Source: CAZOWM01 sp964583615 (GTDB taxonomy: Bacteria > Spirochaetota > B62-G9 > DRHN01). From it: 64,000 nt of DNA. Location of the stretch: positions 1-64,000 of the forward strand of contig CAZOWM010000017.1 of NCBI GenBank assembly GCA_964583615.1, given 5' to 3'. The translations under genes and the position numbers were made by a program. Shown in pieces: positions 26,236 to 35,868 of the stretch. The notes under the pieces were generated by a model. That model was not told the origin of the DNA. It worked only from the letters and a program-made list of their open reading frames with translations, and did not search any database. Within the stretch, counting starts at the first letter, position 1. Each line of letters opens with the position of its first letter.

Positions 26236-26964
26236 ATGGATGTGAACAGGATTGAAGTGAATAACCTTGTAAAGATATTCAAGAATCGAAGTGTGGTGAA
26301 GAGGGTAAGTTTTTACATTGATAGTGGTGAGGTTGTCGGTTTGTTGGGCCCGAACGGCGCGGGAAAGACAACGACTTTTTACATGATTGTGGGATTTATT
26401 CGAGCGGATAAAGGGAACATATTTTTGAATAACGAGGAAATCACTCACGTGCCGATGTATAAAAGAGCGCGTATGGGGCTGGGGTATCTTGCACAGGAGC
26501 CTTCGGTGTTCAGAAAGCTCACGGTTGAACAGAATGTGCTCGCAGTATTGGAAAATGTGCCCCTCTCGAGGGATGAACGGCACAAACGAATGGACGATCT
26601 GCTCGATGAGCTTGGTATTGAGGGAGTGCGAAAGCAGAAAGCATATACGCTCTCCGGGGGTGAGAGAAGAAGAACAGAGATCAGCAGGGCGTTGGCCCTC
26701 AAACCGAAATTTCTCCTTCTGGACGAACCTTTCGCCGGAGTTGACCCGATTGCCGTGTATGAGATTCAGAGTATCATCGAACGGCTCAAGCAGCAGGGTC
26801 TGGGCATACTGATTACTGACCACAACGTGCGCGAAACATTGAGGATTACAGACAGGGCATATATTATGAACGAGGGTGAGATCCTGGTTTCAGGAAGTAG
26901 TGAAGAACTGGTCAACAATGAGGAGGCAAGAAGGATCTATCTCGGTCAAAATTTCATAGTTTGA
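26236..26964 (+). CDS. lptB: LptB ABC transporter ATPase
   Basis: The ATPase of the lipopolysaccharide-type exporter, 242 residues. Walker A GPNGAGKTT, the Q loop YLAQEPSVF, signature LSGGERRRTEI, Walker B FLLLDEPFAGVDP and the H loop ITDHNV are all present. The ending YLGQNFIV is typical of LptB. It follows the lptC and OstA-like genes; the permeases lptF/lptG are not in the window. Confidence 0.95.
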   Translation: MDVNRIEVNNLVKIFKNRSVVKRVSFYIDSGEVVGLLGPNGAGKTTTFYMIVGFIRADKGNIFLNNEEITHVPMYKRARMGLGYLAQEPSVFRKLTVEQNVLAVLENVPLSRDERHKRMDDLLDELGIEGVRKQKAYTLSGGERRRTEISRALALKPKFLLLDEPFAGVDPIAVYEIQSIIERLKQQGLGILITDHNVRETLRITDRAYIMNEGEILVSGSSEELVNNEEARRIYLGQNFIV

Positions 26965-26994
26965 AAGAGGTTATTTTTTTTTTGGAGTGCGATT

Positions 26995-28404
26995 TTGGAG
27001 ATACGGCCTGAACTTCACCTGAAGCAAACGCAAAAGCTCATAATGACTCCTCAGCTGCAGCAGGCGATAAAAATGCTTCAGCTCTCAAATATGGAGCTGA
27101 ATGAACGAATTGAGGAAGAGCTCATGGAGAATCCCGCGCTGGAAATTGACGAGCGTGAGAGAGAATTCGAAAGGGACACAGAAAAGGAAGTCGATTATAA
27201 TGAAATCGCTGCAGACGGTGAGAGCAAGAGTTATGAGAGTGGATTGGAGGATGAATACTTTTTTGAAGACAGGTCATACACGCGGCTCGATCGGAGAGAC
27301 GGGGAAGACAAAAAAAGAGAGTTCCTCGAAGGGGCGATTTCTCGCGAGGAGACTCTGAAAGAATACGTGCTCTGGCAGTTAAGACTTTTGAAAATATCTG
27401 ATGAGGATTTCGAGCTCATGGAAACTCTCGTCAGCTATCTGGATTCCAACGGATACTTTCCAAAATCCATAGAGGAAATATCTATTGAGATTCGTGTTCC
27501 CCTGTACAGGGTGGAAAGTGCAATCGAAATTATCCAGGCCCTCGATCCACCCGGTGTGGGTGCTCGGGACCTTAAGGAGTGTCTGTTGATTCAGATGAAA
27601 AGAGCAGGCACGAATCAGCTTGCAGAAGAGATCATAAAGAATTTCCTGAACGAATTAAAGCTCAGAAAATATGATGAAATTTCGAAAAAGTTGAAGGTTC
27701 CCCTCTCTCAAGTAAAAGAAGCGTTCAGCTTTATCGCAAAGCTCGAGCCCTATCCTGGCCGGCAATTCTACACCGAAGAAACGAAGTACATCATACCTGA
27801 GGTGATCATTCAGGAAAGAAATGGTGAGTTCGAAGTGATTCCCAACAACTACTCTCTTCCAAAGCTGCGGGTGAACAACTATTTTCAGAGATTGTCGATG
27901 CGCAGGAAAGGGGATAAGAGGATAAAGGAGTTCGCGTCCGAAAAAGTACAGAGGGCAAAGAATTTCATCCATTTCATCGAACAGCGCGAAAGCACACTCA
28001 TTCGGGTTGCGAAGACAATTCTCGAGGAACAGAGAGATTTCTTCGAAAAAGGACCCAAATACCTGAAACCTCTCACGCTGAAGGATGTTTCGGCCAGTCT
28101 CGATCTTCATGAGTCCACCATATCGAGGATCACCTCTTCAAAGTATATGCAGACGCCCTTTGGGATCTTCCCGTTGAAATACTTTTTCTCAAATCCGATA
28201 CCGACTAATGGGAGCAAGGAATACGCAGCAACGAGCATTAAGGAAATGATAAAGGACATTATCCAAAACGAAGGGTCAAAGAAGCACCTGAGCGATCAGA
28301 AGATTGCAGATTTACTCGCCAAAAAAGGGATAAAAATCGCCCGCAGAACCATTGCGAAGTACAGAAAAGGTTTGAAAATTTTACCATCAAATCTGAGGAG
28401 GTAA
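26995..28404 (+). CDS. rpoN: RNA polymerase sigma-54 factor
   Basis: 469 residues from the TTG at 26995. Region I is glutamine-rich (LKQTQKLIMTPQLQQAIKML), region II acidic, and the core-binding and DNA-binding domains follow. The RpoN box is ARRTIAKYRKGLKILPS at the C-terminus. Sigma-54 needs an enhancer-binding ATPase; one with GAFTGA is encoded at 33452. Order lptB-rpoN-hpf is conserved with proteobacteria. Confidence 0.97.
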   Translation: MEIRPELHLKQTQKLIMTPQLQQAIKMLQLSNMELNERIEEELMENPALEIDEREREFERDTEKEVDYNEIAADGESKSYESGLEDEYFFEDRSYTRLDRRDGEDKKREFLEGAISREETLKEYVLWQLRLLKISDEDFELMETLVSYLDSNGYFPKSIEEISIEIRVPLYRVESAIEIIQALDPPGVGARDLKECLLIQMKRAGTNQLAEEIIKNFLNELKLRKYDEISKKLKVPLSQVKEAFSFIAKLEPYPGRQFYTEETKYIIPEVIIQERNGEFEVIPNNYSLPKLRVNNYFQRLSMRRKGDKRIKEFASEKVQRAKNFIHFIEQRESTLIRVAKTILEEQRDFFEKGPKYLKPLTLKDVSASLDLHESTISRITSSKYMQTPFGIFPLKYFFSNPIPTNGSKEYAATSIKEMIKDIIQNEGSKKHLSDQKIADLLAKKGIKIARRTIAKYRKGLKILPSNLRR

Positions 28405-28406
28405 AC

Positions 28407-28769
28407 ATGAACGTCTACATAACCGGGAGACAGGTAAAGATAACACCTGATATAAGAAAGCATATTGAAAAAAATATGAAAAAGCTCGATCATTATGCTG
28501 ATTTCATATATGATTTTAAACTCATCCTTAGAAGGGAAAGACATATTTATTTTGCTGAAGTAAACATTAATGTGAAGAAAAAGATCATTCACATATTTAC
28601 AAAAACCTCGGATATGTACAGCGTCATAGACATGCTATTCGATAAGATCGAGGTAAAGATCAAGCGCTACAGGGAAAAATTGACCTCAAAGCGGGTAATT
28701 CCTCTCAAGGAAGAAGTCTTTCAGGAAGCAGCCGCACCTGTAGAGGAGGAAATAGAGGAGACTGCGTGA
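28407..28769 (+). CDS. hpf: ribosome hibernation-promoting factor, short form
   Basis: A 120-residue HPF/RaiA protein. It has the N-terminal beta-alpha-beta fold (MNVYITGRQVKITPDIRKHI) and MYSVIDMLFDKIEVKIKRYREK, and an acidic tail in place of the long-form dimerisation domain. It would bind 30S subunits in stationary phase. ATG 28407 has a strong GAGGAGG site, two bases after rpoN stops. Confidence 0.93.
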   Translation: MNVYITGRQVKITPDIRKHIEKNMKKLDHYADFIYDFKLILRRERHIYFAEVNINVKKKIIHIFTKTSDMYSVIDMLFDKIEVKIKRYREKLTSKRVIPLKEEVFQEAAAPVEEEIEETA

Positions 28770-28787
28770 AACAAATGAGGGATATTG

Positions 28788-29759
28788 ATGGGGCGGTCTG
28801 AAAAAATAAAATGTGTGAGCGTGAAGCAACTGCTCGAGCTTGTCCACGATGAGGACATCCTTCACTTTCGGGCTGTTACTGATGAGAAGACGCTGCAACG
28901 GGAAATCTCAACCTACGACATTAATCGCCCCGGACTTGCGCTCGCAGGGGACTATGACTATTTCGATTACGACAGGATACAGGTGTTTGGGAGAGGCGAA
29001 TACCACTACCTCATGAAGATTGTGAAGAAAGACGAACTGGCGAGCATAATAAAATTTTTCGAGTACCCGGTGACGTGCTGTGTATTTTCCAACGGACACG
29101 AGCCGCCGGAACTTTTTACCAAAATGGCAATAAAAACGGGAGTTCCCATTCTCGTGTCTCCTCTGCCCACGAACGTGCTTACAATGAGGCTGACAAAAGT
29201 CTTGCAGGACGTGTTTTCTCCGAAGACGAGCATTCACGGTGTGCTCGTCGAAGTGTTCGGAGTCGGAATTCTGATCATAGGGAGAAGCGGAGTGGGGAAA
29301 AGCGAGTGTGCGCTGGAACTCATAGAGAGAGGACACAGGCTCGTCGCCGATGATGTCGTCGACATTCAGTCGATTGCAGATACTTTGCTTATCGGAAGCG
29401 GTGCAAAGCTCATCCGTCATCACATGGAAATCAGAGGACTTGGTATCATAAATATCAATCATCTGTTCGGAGTGGGCGCGATAAGAGACAAGAAACAGAT
29501 CCAGCTTGTGGTCAGTCTCGAAGAATGGGACGCAAAAAAGGAATACGACAGGCTCGGACTTGAAGAATCCGTGTACACAATCCTTGGAGTGGACGTACCC
29601 ATGCTCACAATTCCAGTGAAACCGGGCCGCAACATTCCCATTCTCATCGAAACCGCGGCGATGAACTTCAGGCTCCATAAAATGGGGTATAATACTGCAA
29701 AAGAGTTCAATAAGAAATTGATGAAGTGGATCGAGGAGGATAAGGGTGACTTTGATTGA
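28788..29759 (+). CDS. hprK: HPr kinase/phosphorylase
   Basis: Phosphorylates HPr at Ser46 using ATP and reverses this with phosphate. 323 residues from ATG 28788. The N-terminal DRTGG-like domain precedes a P-loop GRSGVGKSE near residues 164-172. LVADDVVDI and EIRGLGIINI are the family signature regions. The HPr gene is 50 bases downstream, with the target serine present. Confidence 0.96.
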   Translation: MGRSEKIKCVSVKQLLELVHDEDILHFRAVTDEKTLQREISTYDINRPGLALAGDYDYFDYDRIQVFGRGEYHYLMKIVKKDELASIIKFFEYPVTCCVFSNGHEPPELFTKMAIKTGVPILVSPLPTNVLTMRLTKVLQDVFSPKTSIHGVLVEVFGVGILIIGRSGVGKSECALELIERGHRLVADDVVDIQSIADTLLIGSGAKLIRHHMEIRGLGIININHLFGVGAIRDKKQIQLVVSLEEWDAKKEYDRLGLEESVYTILGVDVPMLTIPVKPGRNIPILIETAAMNFRLHKMGYNTAKEFNKKLMKWIEEDKGDFD

Positions 29760-29809
29760 CCGACAATTTTGTTTGGCAGATTGACTGAGAAAAATCGGGA
29801 CCGCTCGCT

Positions 29810-30085
29810 ATGATAGAAAAAGAAATCACTATTAAAAATAAATCAGGCCTTCATGCAAGACCTGCGGCAATCATCGTTCAGAAGGCGAATGAGTACAGAT
29901 CCGATATACTGTTGGAAAAAGGAGATGATCGGGTGAATGCAAAAAGCATTATGGGAGTAATGATGCTTGCTGCCGCAGAAGGAGCCACGCTCAAGATAAT
30001 TGCGTCAGGGGAAGATGAACAGGAAGCGGTTTCAATAATATCTAAGCTGATGGAGTCGGATATAGACACTGAGGTAAAAACATGA
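29810..30085 (+). CDS. ptsH: phosphocarrier HPr
   Basis: A 91-residue HPr. The catalytic His15 lies in GLHARPAA and the regulatory Ser46 in NAKSIMG, so it can be a substrate of both EI and HprK. It lies directly after hprK; no EI gene is in the window, but a PTS EIIA is encoded at 51147. The setting with rpoN suggests a regulatory PTS. Its stop overlaps the next gene by four bases. Confidence 0.96.
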   Translation: MIEKEITIKNKSGLHARPAAIIVQKANEYRSDILLEKGDDRVNAKSIMGVMMLAAAEGATLKIIASGEDEQEAVSIISKLMESDIDTEVKT

Positions 30086-30564
30086 GAAAGCTTACTGTTG
30101 TCTTTGTGATCGGCACAATACTGCTTGTGCCGGTTTTGACTCATGCTGATAACGATTATGCAAAATCGAGAAAAGATCCTATACTCGCGGGTGCGCTCTC
30201 ATGGTACGTCCCAGGTCTCGGTCAGATGTATTCAGGAGCGTTTCTGAAGGGAGCGGCATTTTTTGTGATTGAAGAAGCTCTCCTTATCGGCACGGTCCTG
30301 AGTTTTGCGGAACTTAGCCTTGATGTCTCCGGGAGTTTCAATATCGGGTTAAGTATAAAGTCGAAAGACGATCCTGACAGGGGGGAGCAGAGAACAGGTA
30401 TAGTCCTCGGTGTAAGCCTGATCATCGTGCACTTTGTCAATGTGATCGACGCGGTGAATACATCAAGAAGGTACAACCGCTCACTCGATATGCATCTCTA
30501 TACGGATTTCGACTATGACGCAGAGAGCGAAGCATACAGGTTTGAAATAAACCAGCGTTTCTGA
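30082..30564 (+). CDS. small membrane protein, DUF5683-like
   Basis: A 160-residue protein with a signal peptide (cleavage near THA/DND) and two hydrophobic segments. The motif RKDPILAGALSWYVPGLGQMYSG-type, with GxGQxYxGxxxKG, resembles the TM2/DUF5683 family of small membrane proteins of unknown role. It overlaps ptsH by 4 bases. A second related gene follows at 30599, so the pair is a tandem duplication that has diverged. Confidence 0.65.
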   Translation: MRKLTVVFVIGTILLVPVLTHADNDYAKSRKDPILAGALSWYVPGLGQMYSGAFLKGAAFFVIEEALLIGTVLSFAELSLDVSGSFNIGLSIKSKDDPDRGEQRTGIVLGVSLIIVHFVNVIDAVNTSRRYNRSLDMHLYTDFDYDAESEAYRFEINQRF

Positions 30565-30598
30565 TCAATTGCGGAGCCCATCAAAGAGGAGTCTGCAT

Positions 30599-31147
30599 AT
30601 GAGCCGAAAAATATTGAAAAACCTCGTGGTTTTCACTCTCATCGGCCTCACGCTTGTTGTGTTTTCGTATACAAATGCTTTCTGCGAGGAACCCGGGGGA
30701 GAAAAGAACGAACCTCACGATGTTCTGCAGGATCAGACGAGAAAGGCTAAGGATCCTTTCATTGCCGGGCTGCTGTCCTGGTTTATGATGGGAGTCGGAC
30801 AGATTTATGTGCAGGAATATACCAAAGGTTCGATTTTCATCGCCGCAGACCTCATTGATAGGGTTTCACTTGTTTTGCTTATCGGACATATAAATAAGAC
30901 GTATTCACCGAGTGACGACCAGATAATCAATGTAAACTGGGGGGAATTCAGTACGGGCACGAAGGTTCTCATTATCTCCTATTTTACCGCAAGTGTGGGA
31001 CTTAGGTTCTACAGCGCCGTCGATGCGTATCGTTCGGCAGTAAAGTATAATGACCGGTATGTCAAAAGGGACACGAATGCAGGACTTTCCTTTGATGTTG
31101 GATACGAGAGGATTTCTCTCGGTTATCGCGTACATTTCAACGAATGA
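30599..31147 (+). CDS. small membrane protein, paralogue of the preceding gene
   Basis: 182 residues from ATG 30599, chosen for AAAGAGGAG upstream. A signal peptide, a charged linker, then KDPFIAGLLSWFMMGVGQIY matches the KDPILAGALSWYVPGLGQMY of the preceding gene. Both end in short, strand-like polar sequences (FDVGYERISLGYRVHF). The function is unknown; both sit between ptsH and a two-component pair. Confidence 0.65.
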   Translation: MSRKILKNLVVFTLIGLTLVVFSYTNAFCEEPGGEKNEPHDVLQDQTRKAKDPFIAGLLSWFMMGVGQIYVQEYTKGSIFIAADLIDRVSLVLLIGHINKTYSPSDDQIINVNWGEFSTGTKVLIISYFTASVGLRFYSAVDAYRSAVKYNDRYVKRDTNAGLSFDVGYERISLGYRVHFNE

Positions 31148-31150
31148 AAG

Positions 31151-31729
31151 ATGAAACTACGGAATGCCTTAATTCTACTTTCCTTGCTCCTGTTTTTTTT
31201 ACTGCCTGCGGGGCTGTGGGCGGATCCGCTGTCCGTTGATTTCCACACCTATGTCCTTCGGGAAACGCGCCTTGAATCCAATCTCTCCATAGTCGGGGAT
31301 ATCTCCTACGACACTATTGATGCAATCCGAAACGGCATAACGGCCAGGTTCAATCTCACCGTGCAGCTGCATGAAGGAGGGGGAATCTTCGGAGGCACGA
31401 AAAAATTAGTTGACCAGAAGAGCAAGGTCTTCACCATTTCTTTCGATGTATGGGAAAATCGCTTCATCGTAAACGACAGAAGAAGAAGAGAAGATCATTA
31501 CGTGAACGTTTCCTCACAACTCCTTGCAAAGATCAATGAAATTATGAATCCTTTTATACTTACACTCCCGGACGAATACATACGCAAGGAATTTCGGATG
31601 AGAGCAAAGATAAAGATTCAGACCATCAAGTTGTACCCTCCGTTCGGTATTTTCCTTCTCTTCTTTGATCCATGGAATTATGAAAGCAGCTGGATCGATT
31701 CTGATATATTCAATGTAGAAGAACTCTGA
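31151..31729 (+). CDS. DUF4390-like exported protein
   Basis: A 192-residue protein with a signal peptide (cleavage near LWA/DPL), then a beta-rich domain: LSIVGDISYDTIDAIRNGIT, FTISFDVWENRFIV. It resembles DUF4390 proteins often found next to NtrY-like kinases. The function is unknown; its location just before the sensor kinase suggests it modulates sensing (inference). It ends four bases before the kinase start. Confidence 0.65.
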   Translation: MKLRNALILLSLLLFFLLPAGLWADPLSVDFHTYVLRETRLESNLSIVGDISYDTIDAIRNGITARFNLTVQLHEGGGIFGGTKKLVDQKSKVFTISFDVWENRFIVNDRRRREDHYVNVSSQLLAKINEIMNPFILTLPDEYIRKEFRMRAKIKIQTIKLYPPFGIFLLFFDPWNYESSWIDSDIFNVEEL

Positions 31730-31733
31730 GAAA

Positions 31734-33455
31734 ATGAAAAACCCGTTTCCTGTGAAGAAAAAGAATGTGATTACGAGCATCATTGTAGTGGTGATCCTCT
31801 TTTACTTTCTCGCGATTATATTCTTCGGCATACGGGGAGAGACTCCGGTATTCTTTTTCAGTCTGTTTCAGGACAGCACTTTCAGGGTCGCACTTTTCTT
31901 TCTTACCTTTGCGATGGCCGTCCTCGTTCTCTTTAACATCGCACAGATCATCTACGATCGAGCGAAAAAGCGTGAAGGATCGAAGCTCAGGCTCAGGCTC
32001 ACTCTGTTTTTTCTCCTTGTTACATCGATCCCTTTTATTGCTATCTCAGTCATTTCCAACAACTGGATTTCAAATATCGTGAATGTGTTTTTCATGAAGG
32101 ACCTCGAGAACTCACTTGTGGGCGCAATGGGAGTTTCAAGGGAATTCTACAAACAATACGCCAACGAAAGCCTGAATGAGTGGAAGGAGGTGTATGAAAA
32201 CAGTTCTCTGGAGGACATCGGTAGTTACCGATTGAAGAAAATCGACGGCGTATTTCTCATTGACGATGAACGGAGAATACAGGAGGTGTATTCAAATAGT
32301 ACAGATCTCAAAGCCAAACTCAGGGATGTGAACAAAGAAGAACTGACTCCGAAAGACTGGAAAAGAGTGACGATCCGAGATGATGAGTATCTTCTTATTT
32401 CCGCAGAGACTCATAGCCCTGATGCTCTCCTCCTTGTACGCCGTGTGCCGACATTTATTTCGCTGTATACGAACTCGATATCCGAAGGACTTCAGCGGTT
32501 CAGGACGGCGAAGCTGATGAGAAAGGAACTGAAGACCTATGTGATTCTCAGTTTTATCATCATCACTATTCCCTTTGTACTGCTCTCCTTTTATCTCGGA
32601 CTCGTTATTTCAAGAGACGTGACACTCCCTATCCGGGAGCTTGTTATCGCGACACAGAAGGTTTCCAATGACGAGCTCGACTACAGGGTAGAGCTCAAGG
32701 CAAAAGATGAGCTGAAACAGCTTATCGATTCCTTCAACAGGATGACCGATGATTTAAGGATTAATCAGGAGCTGCTGAAACACTCCGAACGTAGCGCGGC
32801 CTGGCGCGATATCGCACGAAAAATCGCTCATGAGATAAAAAACCCTCTTACCCCCATTCGGCTGTCCGCGGAACGAGTTTTGAGACAATACAAGAAGAAC
32901 GATACGTATCGCGGTATCCTCGCAAAGGGGATCGATATTATTTTAACTGAAGTACAGAACATTACTGACATGGTCAATGAGTTTTCAAGCTTCGCACGAT
33001 TTCCTTCGAGCAAACTCGAGCGTCATGATATTGTCCTGTTTCTTGACGATATTTTTGAATTTCTGAAAGATACGTACAAAAATATCGAGTTTTCCATGTC
33101 TCATGGAAAAAAAAGCGTGTATCTTACCTTTGATCGGTACCAATTAAGAAGGGCGATTCTCAACATCGTCTACAACAGCATCGGTGCGGTTGGCGGCAAC
33201 GGGAAAATATGGATCGAGGGGTACACGAGCAGCGGGAAGAAAAATCACTACACCATTGCAATAAGTGATAACGGCGCGGGCATCGACGACGACATAAAGG
33301 ACAGGATATTCGATCCTTATTTTTCAAAAAATGGAACTGGTGCGGGCCTCGGTCTCGCAATTGTTGAGAGAATCGTTTTGGACAACAACGGAAGAATCTG
33401 GTTTGAGAGCAGACCTGGAAAGACCACGTTCTATTTGGAGTTTGAGAAGGTATGA
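31734..33455 (+). CDS. NtrY-like membrane sensor histidine kinase
   Basis: A 573-residue kinase with about three N-terminal hydrophobic segments (two near residues 12-60 and one near 85-105). Then come an extracytoplasmic region, a further segment near 268-292 and a HAMP domain. The H box is HEIKNPLTPIRLSAERVL, and the catalytic ATPase boxes are ILNIVYNSIGA, ISDNGAGID and GTGAGLGLAIVERI. It overlaps the response regulator gene by four bases, so the two form one system. Confidence 0.9.
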   Translation: MKNPFPVKKKNVITSIIVVVILFYFLAIIFFGIRGETPVFFFSLFQDSTFRVALFFLTFAMAVLVLFNIAQIIYDRAKKREGSKLRLRLTLFFLLVTSIPFIAISVISNNWISNIVNVFFMKDLENSLVGAMGVSREFYKQYANESLNEWKEVYENSSLEDIGSYRLKKIDGVFLIDDERRIQEVYSNSTDLKAKLRDVNKEELTPKDWKRVTIRDDEYLLISAETHSPDALLLVRRVPTFISLYTNSISEGLQRFRTAKLMRKELKTYVILSFIIITIPFVLLSFYLGLVISRDVTLPIRELVIATQKVSNDELDYRVELKAKDELKQLIDSFNRMTDDLRINQELLKHSERSAAWRDIARKIAHEIKNPLTPIRLSAERVLRQYKKNDTYRGILAKGIDIILTEVQNITDMVNEFSSFARFPSSKLERHDIVLFLDDIFEFLKDTYKNIEFSMSHGKKSVYLTFDRYQLRRAILNIVYNSIGAVGGNGKIWIEGYTSSGKKNHYTIAISDNGAGIDDDIKDRIFDPYFSKNGTGAGLGLAIVERIVLDNNGRIWFESRPGKTTFYLEFEKV

Positions 33456-34807
33456 AAAAGATTCTTGTGGTGGATGATGAACTGAATATTCGAGAGACGC
33501 TGAAAGATGTCCTGGAAGACGAGGGCTACGAGGTGATCGTGGCGGACAGTGGAAGGAATGCACTTGAGGTTATTGATCACCATTCCGTTGATGTAATGCT
33601 CTTGGACCTTTGGCTTCCGGAAATCGGCGGCATGGATGTTCTCAAATCCGTAAAAGAGCATTTCCCTGATCTGCAGATCATCATCATCTCCGGGCACGGT
33701 ACGATCGATACCGCGGTTCGCGCGACGAAGATGGGAGCGTTCGATTTTGTGGAAAAACCGCTCTCTCTGGAACGGGTAGTGAATCTTGTCGACCACGCAG
33801 TAAGGATCAGCGGACTCGAAAAGGAAAATATTGAGCTTAGAGAGCAGAGAAGAAAGCAGTACTTTATGGTGCAGGGAAAATCTCATGCACACGAAGAGAT
33901 AGACTCGATTATCGAGAGCTGTGCACGAAGCAATTCACGGGTTTTTATCACCGGTGAGAATGGAACGGGGAAAGAGGTTGTTGCACGCAAGATACATGAA
34001 AAGAGTGGGAAAAAGGCCATGCCCTTTATCGCAGTGAACTGCGCAGCGATCCCGCAGAACCTCATCGAAGCTGAGCTTTTCGGGTATGAAAAGGGAGCCT
34101 TTACCGGGGCGGTGAGAAACAAGCAGGGCAAATTTGAGCTCGCCCACAGGGGTACTATCTTTCTCGATGAAATTGCCGATATGAGCCTTGACGCACAGGC
34201 AAAGGTGTTGCGTGTCCTGGAGGAAATGCAGTTCGAGCAGGTGGGAGGAGTAAAGCCTATAAAAATTCACGTTCGAGTCATTGCAGCGACCAATAAAGAT
34301 ATAATGGTGGAAATAAAGGAAGGACGCTTTCGGGAAGATCTCTTTTATCGGTTGAATGTTGTGCCTATCCACATTCCTCCGCTGCGGGAAAGAAGGGAGG
34401 ATATTTCGATGCTCATCGAGTATTATCTTGACTTTTTTGCCCGTGAGAACAACAAGAAAAGAAAAAATCTTACAGAGGAGGCGTCCAGGTTTCTTACGGA
34501 GTCCTATGTGTGGCCCGGTAATATCAGAGAGCTGAAGAATCTTATGGAGAGGCTGAGCATATTGACGAAGGCCGATGTGATAGGTATCGAAGATATCAGA
34601 GCCGCTATACCCGATCAAAGTGAGGGGTTCGTCATCGATCAGACTGCGGGGTTGAAGGAAGCGAAGGAAAATTTCGAAAGGAACTTTATACAGCACGCAT
34701 TGAAAAACAACGGGAACAACGTTTCGAAGACAGCTGCTGCATTGAAGGTGGAGCGTTCAAATCTTTACAAATTGATCAAGCGTCATGGAGTTGAGTTAAA
34801 TAAATAA
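33452..34807 (+). CDS. sigma-54-dependent response regulator, NtrC-like
   Basis: A 451-residue enhancer-binding protein. Receiver domain at 1-115 with the phospho-acceptor Asp in MLLDLWLPE. AAA+ domain at 140-380 with GENGTGKE Walker A, the sigma-54 contact loop GAFTGA and Walker B GTIFLDEIADM. C-terminal Fis-type HTH (NNVSKTAAALKVERSNLYKL). Its factor, RpoN, is encoded in the same gene cluster. Target promoters are unknown. Confidence 0.94.
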   Translation: MKKILVVDDELNIRETLKDVLEDEGYEVIVADSGRNALEVIDHHSVDVMLLDLWLPEIGGMDVLKSVKEHFPDLQIIIISGHGTIDTAVRATKMGAFDFVEKPLSLERVVNLVDHAVRISGLEKENIELREQRRKQYFMVQGKSHAHEEIDSIIESCARSNSRVFITGENGTGKEVVARKIHEKSGKKAMPFIAVNCAAIPQNLIEAELFGYEKGAFTGAVRNKQGKFELAHRGTIFLDEIADMSLDAQAKVLRVLEEMQFEQVGGVKPIKIHVRVIAATNKDIMVEIKEGRFREDLFYRLNVVPIHIPPLRERREDISMLIEYYLDFFARENNKKRKNLTEEASRFLTESYVWPGNIRELKNLMERLSILTKADVIGIEDIRAAIPDQSEGFVIDQTAGLKEAKENFERNFIQHALKNNGNNVSKTAAALKVERSNLYKLIKRHGVELNK

Positions 34808-34827
34808 AACAAAAAAACGGGGAATTG

Positions 34828-35820
34828 ATGATACATCAGGAAGCGCTGCTGAAAGAACTGAAAAACGGAACAATCTTCCCTGTGTACACGCTTCTCGGAG
34901 AGGATGAGGGTGCGAAAGAGGAGTTCATCGAGCAGCTGCAGTCACGACTGTATAGGCCCGAAAGCGATCCTTCGGTAAGCACTACGGTATATCACGGAGA
35001 TGAAGCACTCACGGAGGAGATTGTTGAAACACTTTCAACTTTTTCTTTTTTTTCTGATAGAAGACTCGTTATTGTCAGGGAGTTCGACAGGTTGAAAAAT
35101 CCGTCGCTTATCAATGAATACTTGGAATCCCCGAGTCCCGAGGCTGTGCTCGTGCTCCTCACTTTGAAGAAGAGTCTGCCCGCCGCAATCAGCTCACGGG
35201 TAGAAAAAAACGGACGGATGAGTATTTTCTGGCCGATGTTCCAGAATCAGGGAGAAAGGTGGATACAGGCACAGCTCGCGAAACATGGTATTCGTGCCGA
35301 GCAGGATGCGGTTCAGTATGTCATCGATCTGTCGGGAACCAACAAAAACGAGTTGAACAGCCAGATCAGCTTTCTCGTAAACTATCTATCGAGAAATGAA
35401 GTGCTGACAATCGATAAAGCGAAACTGATCATTTCGCAGCTGTACAACTACACCGTTTTCGACCTGAGCAACGCGCTGTTTATGAAACCAGCGCATGAAA
35501 TTATTAAGATATTCCGGTATCTTTTCGACAACGGCGAGGAGCTGGTGAAGATATATTATTTCTGCATTCGTGAGTTGACCAAACTGCTTGATGCAAGCGC
35601 CCTGAAGATGAGCGGGAGTGATTTTGCGAACATCAGTAAAACGCTCGGATTCAGGCGAAAAGAGGCACAACGAGTCCGAAACATCATCGAAAGGGTTGAA
35701 TATCAGGCACTGCGCGCCCTCCTTTCGACTGCTGCCTCCATCGATTATACGATAAAAACAAGTCCCAAAGAGCTCAGTGTCGTTTCACTCGAGAGGTTTC
35801 TCGCTGGCCTCTGCCGGTAG
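34828..35820 (+). CDS. holA: DNA polymerase III delta subunit
   Basis: The clamp-loader wrench subunit, 330 residues from ATG 34828 (TTG at 34825 is also possible). The N-terminal region VYTLLGEDEGAKEEFIEQLQ and the central RLVIVREFDRL, then the C-terminal LSKYLSRNEVL/SIDYTIKTS-like helices follow the HolA pattern. Sequence conservation in this family is low, so the call rests on overall organisation. It lies after the response regulator. Confidence 0.85.
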   Translation: MIHQEALLKELKNGTIFPVYTLLGEDEGAKEEFIEQLQSRLYRPESDPSVSTTVYHGDEALTEEIVETLSTFSFFSDRRLVIVREFDRLKNPSLINEYLESPSPEAVLVLLTLKKSLPAAISSRVEKNGRMSIFWPMFQNQGERWIQAQLAKHGIRAEQDAVQYVIDLSGTNKNELNSQISFLVNYLSRNEVLTIDKAKLIISQLYNYTVFDLSNALFMKPAHEIIKIFRYLFDNGEELVKIYYFCIRELTKLLDASALKMSGSDFANISKTLGFRRKEAQRVRNIIERVEYQALRALLSTAASIDYTIKTSPKELSVVSLERFLAGLCR

Positions 35821-35868
35821 AGTATTCGTGAGGAAACCGGGTTCAGATTATGACAAGGAGGAATCAGA

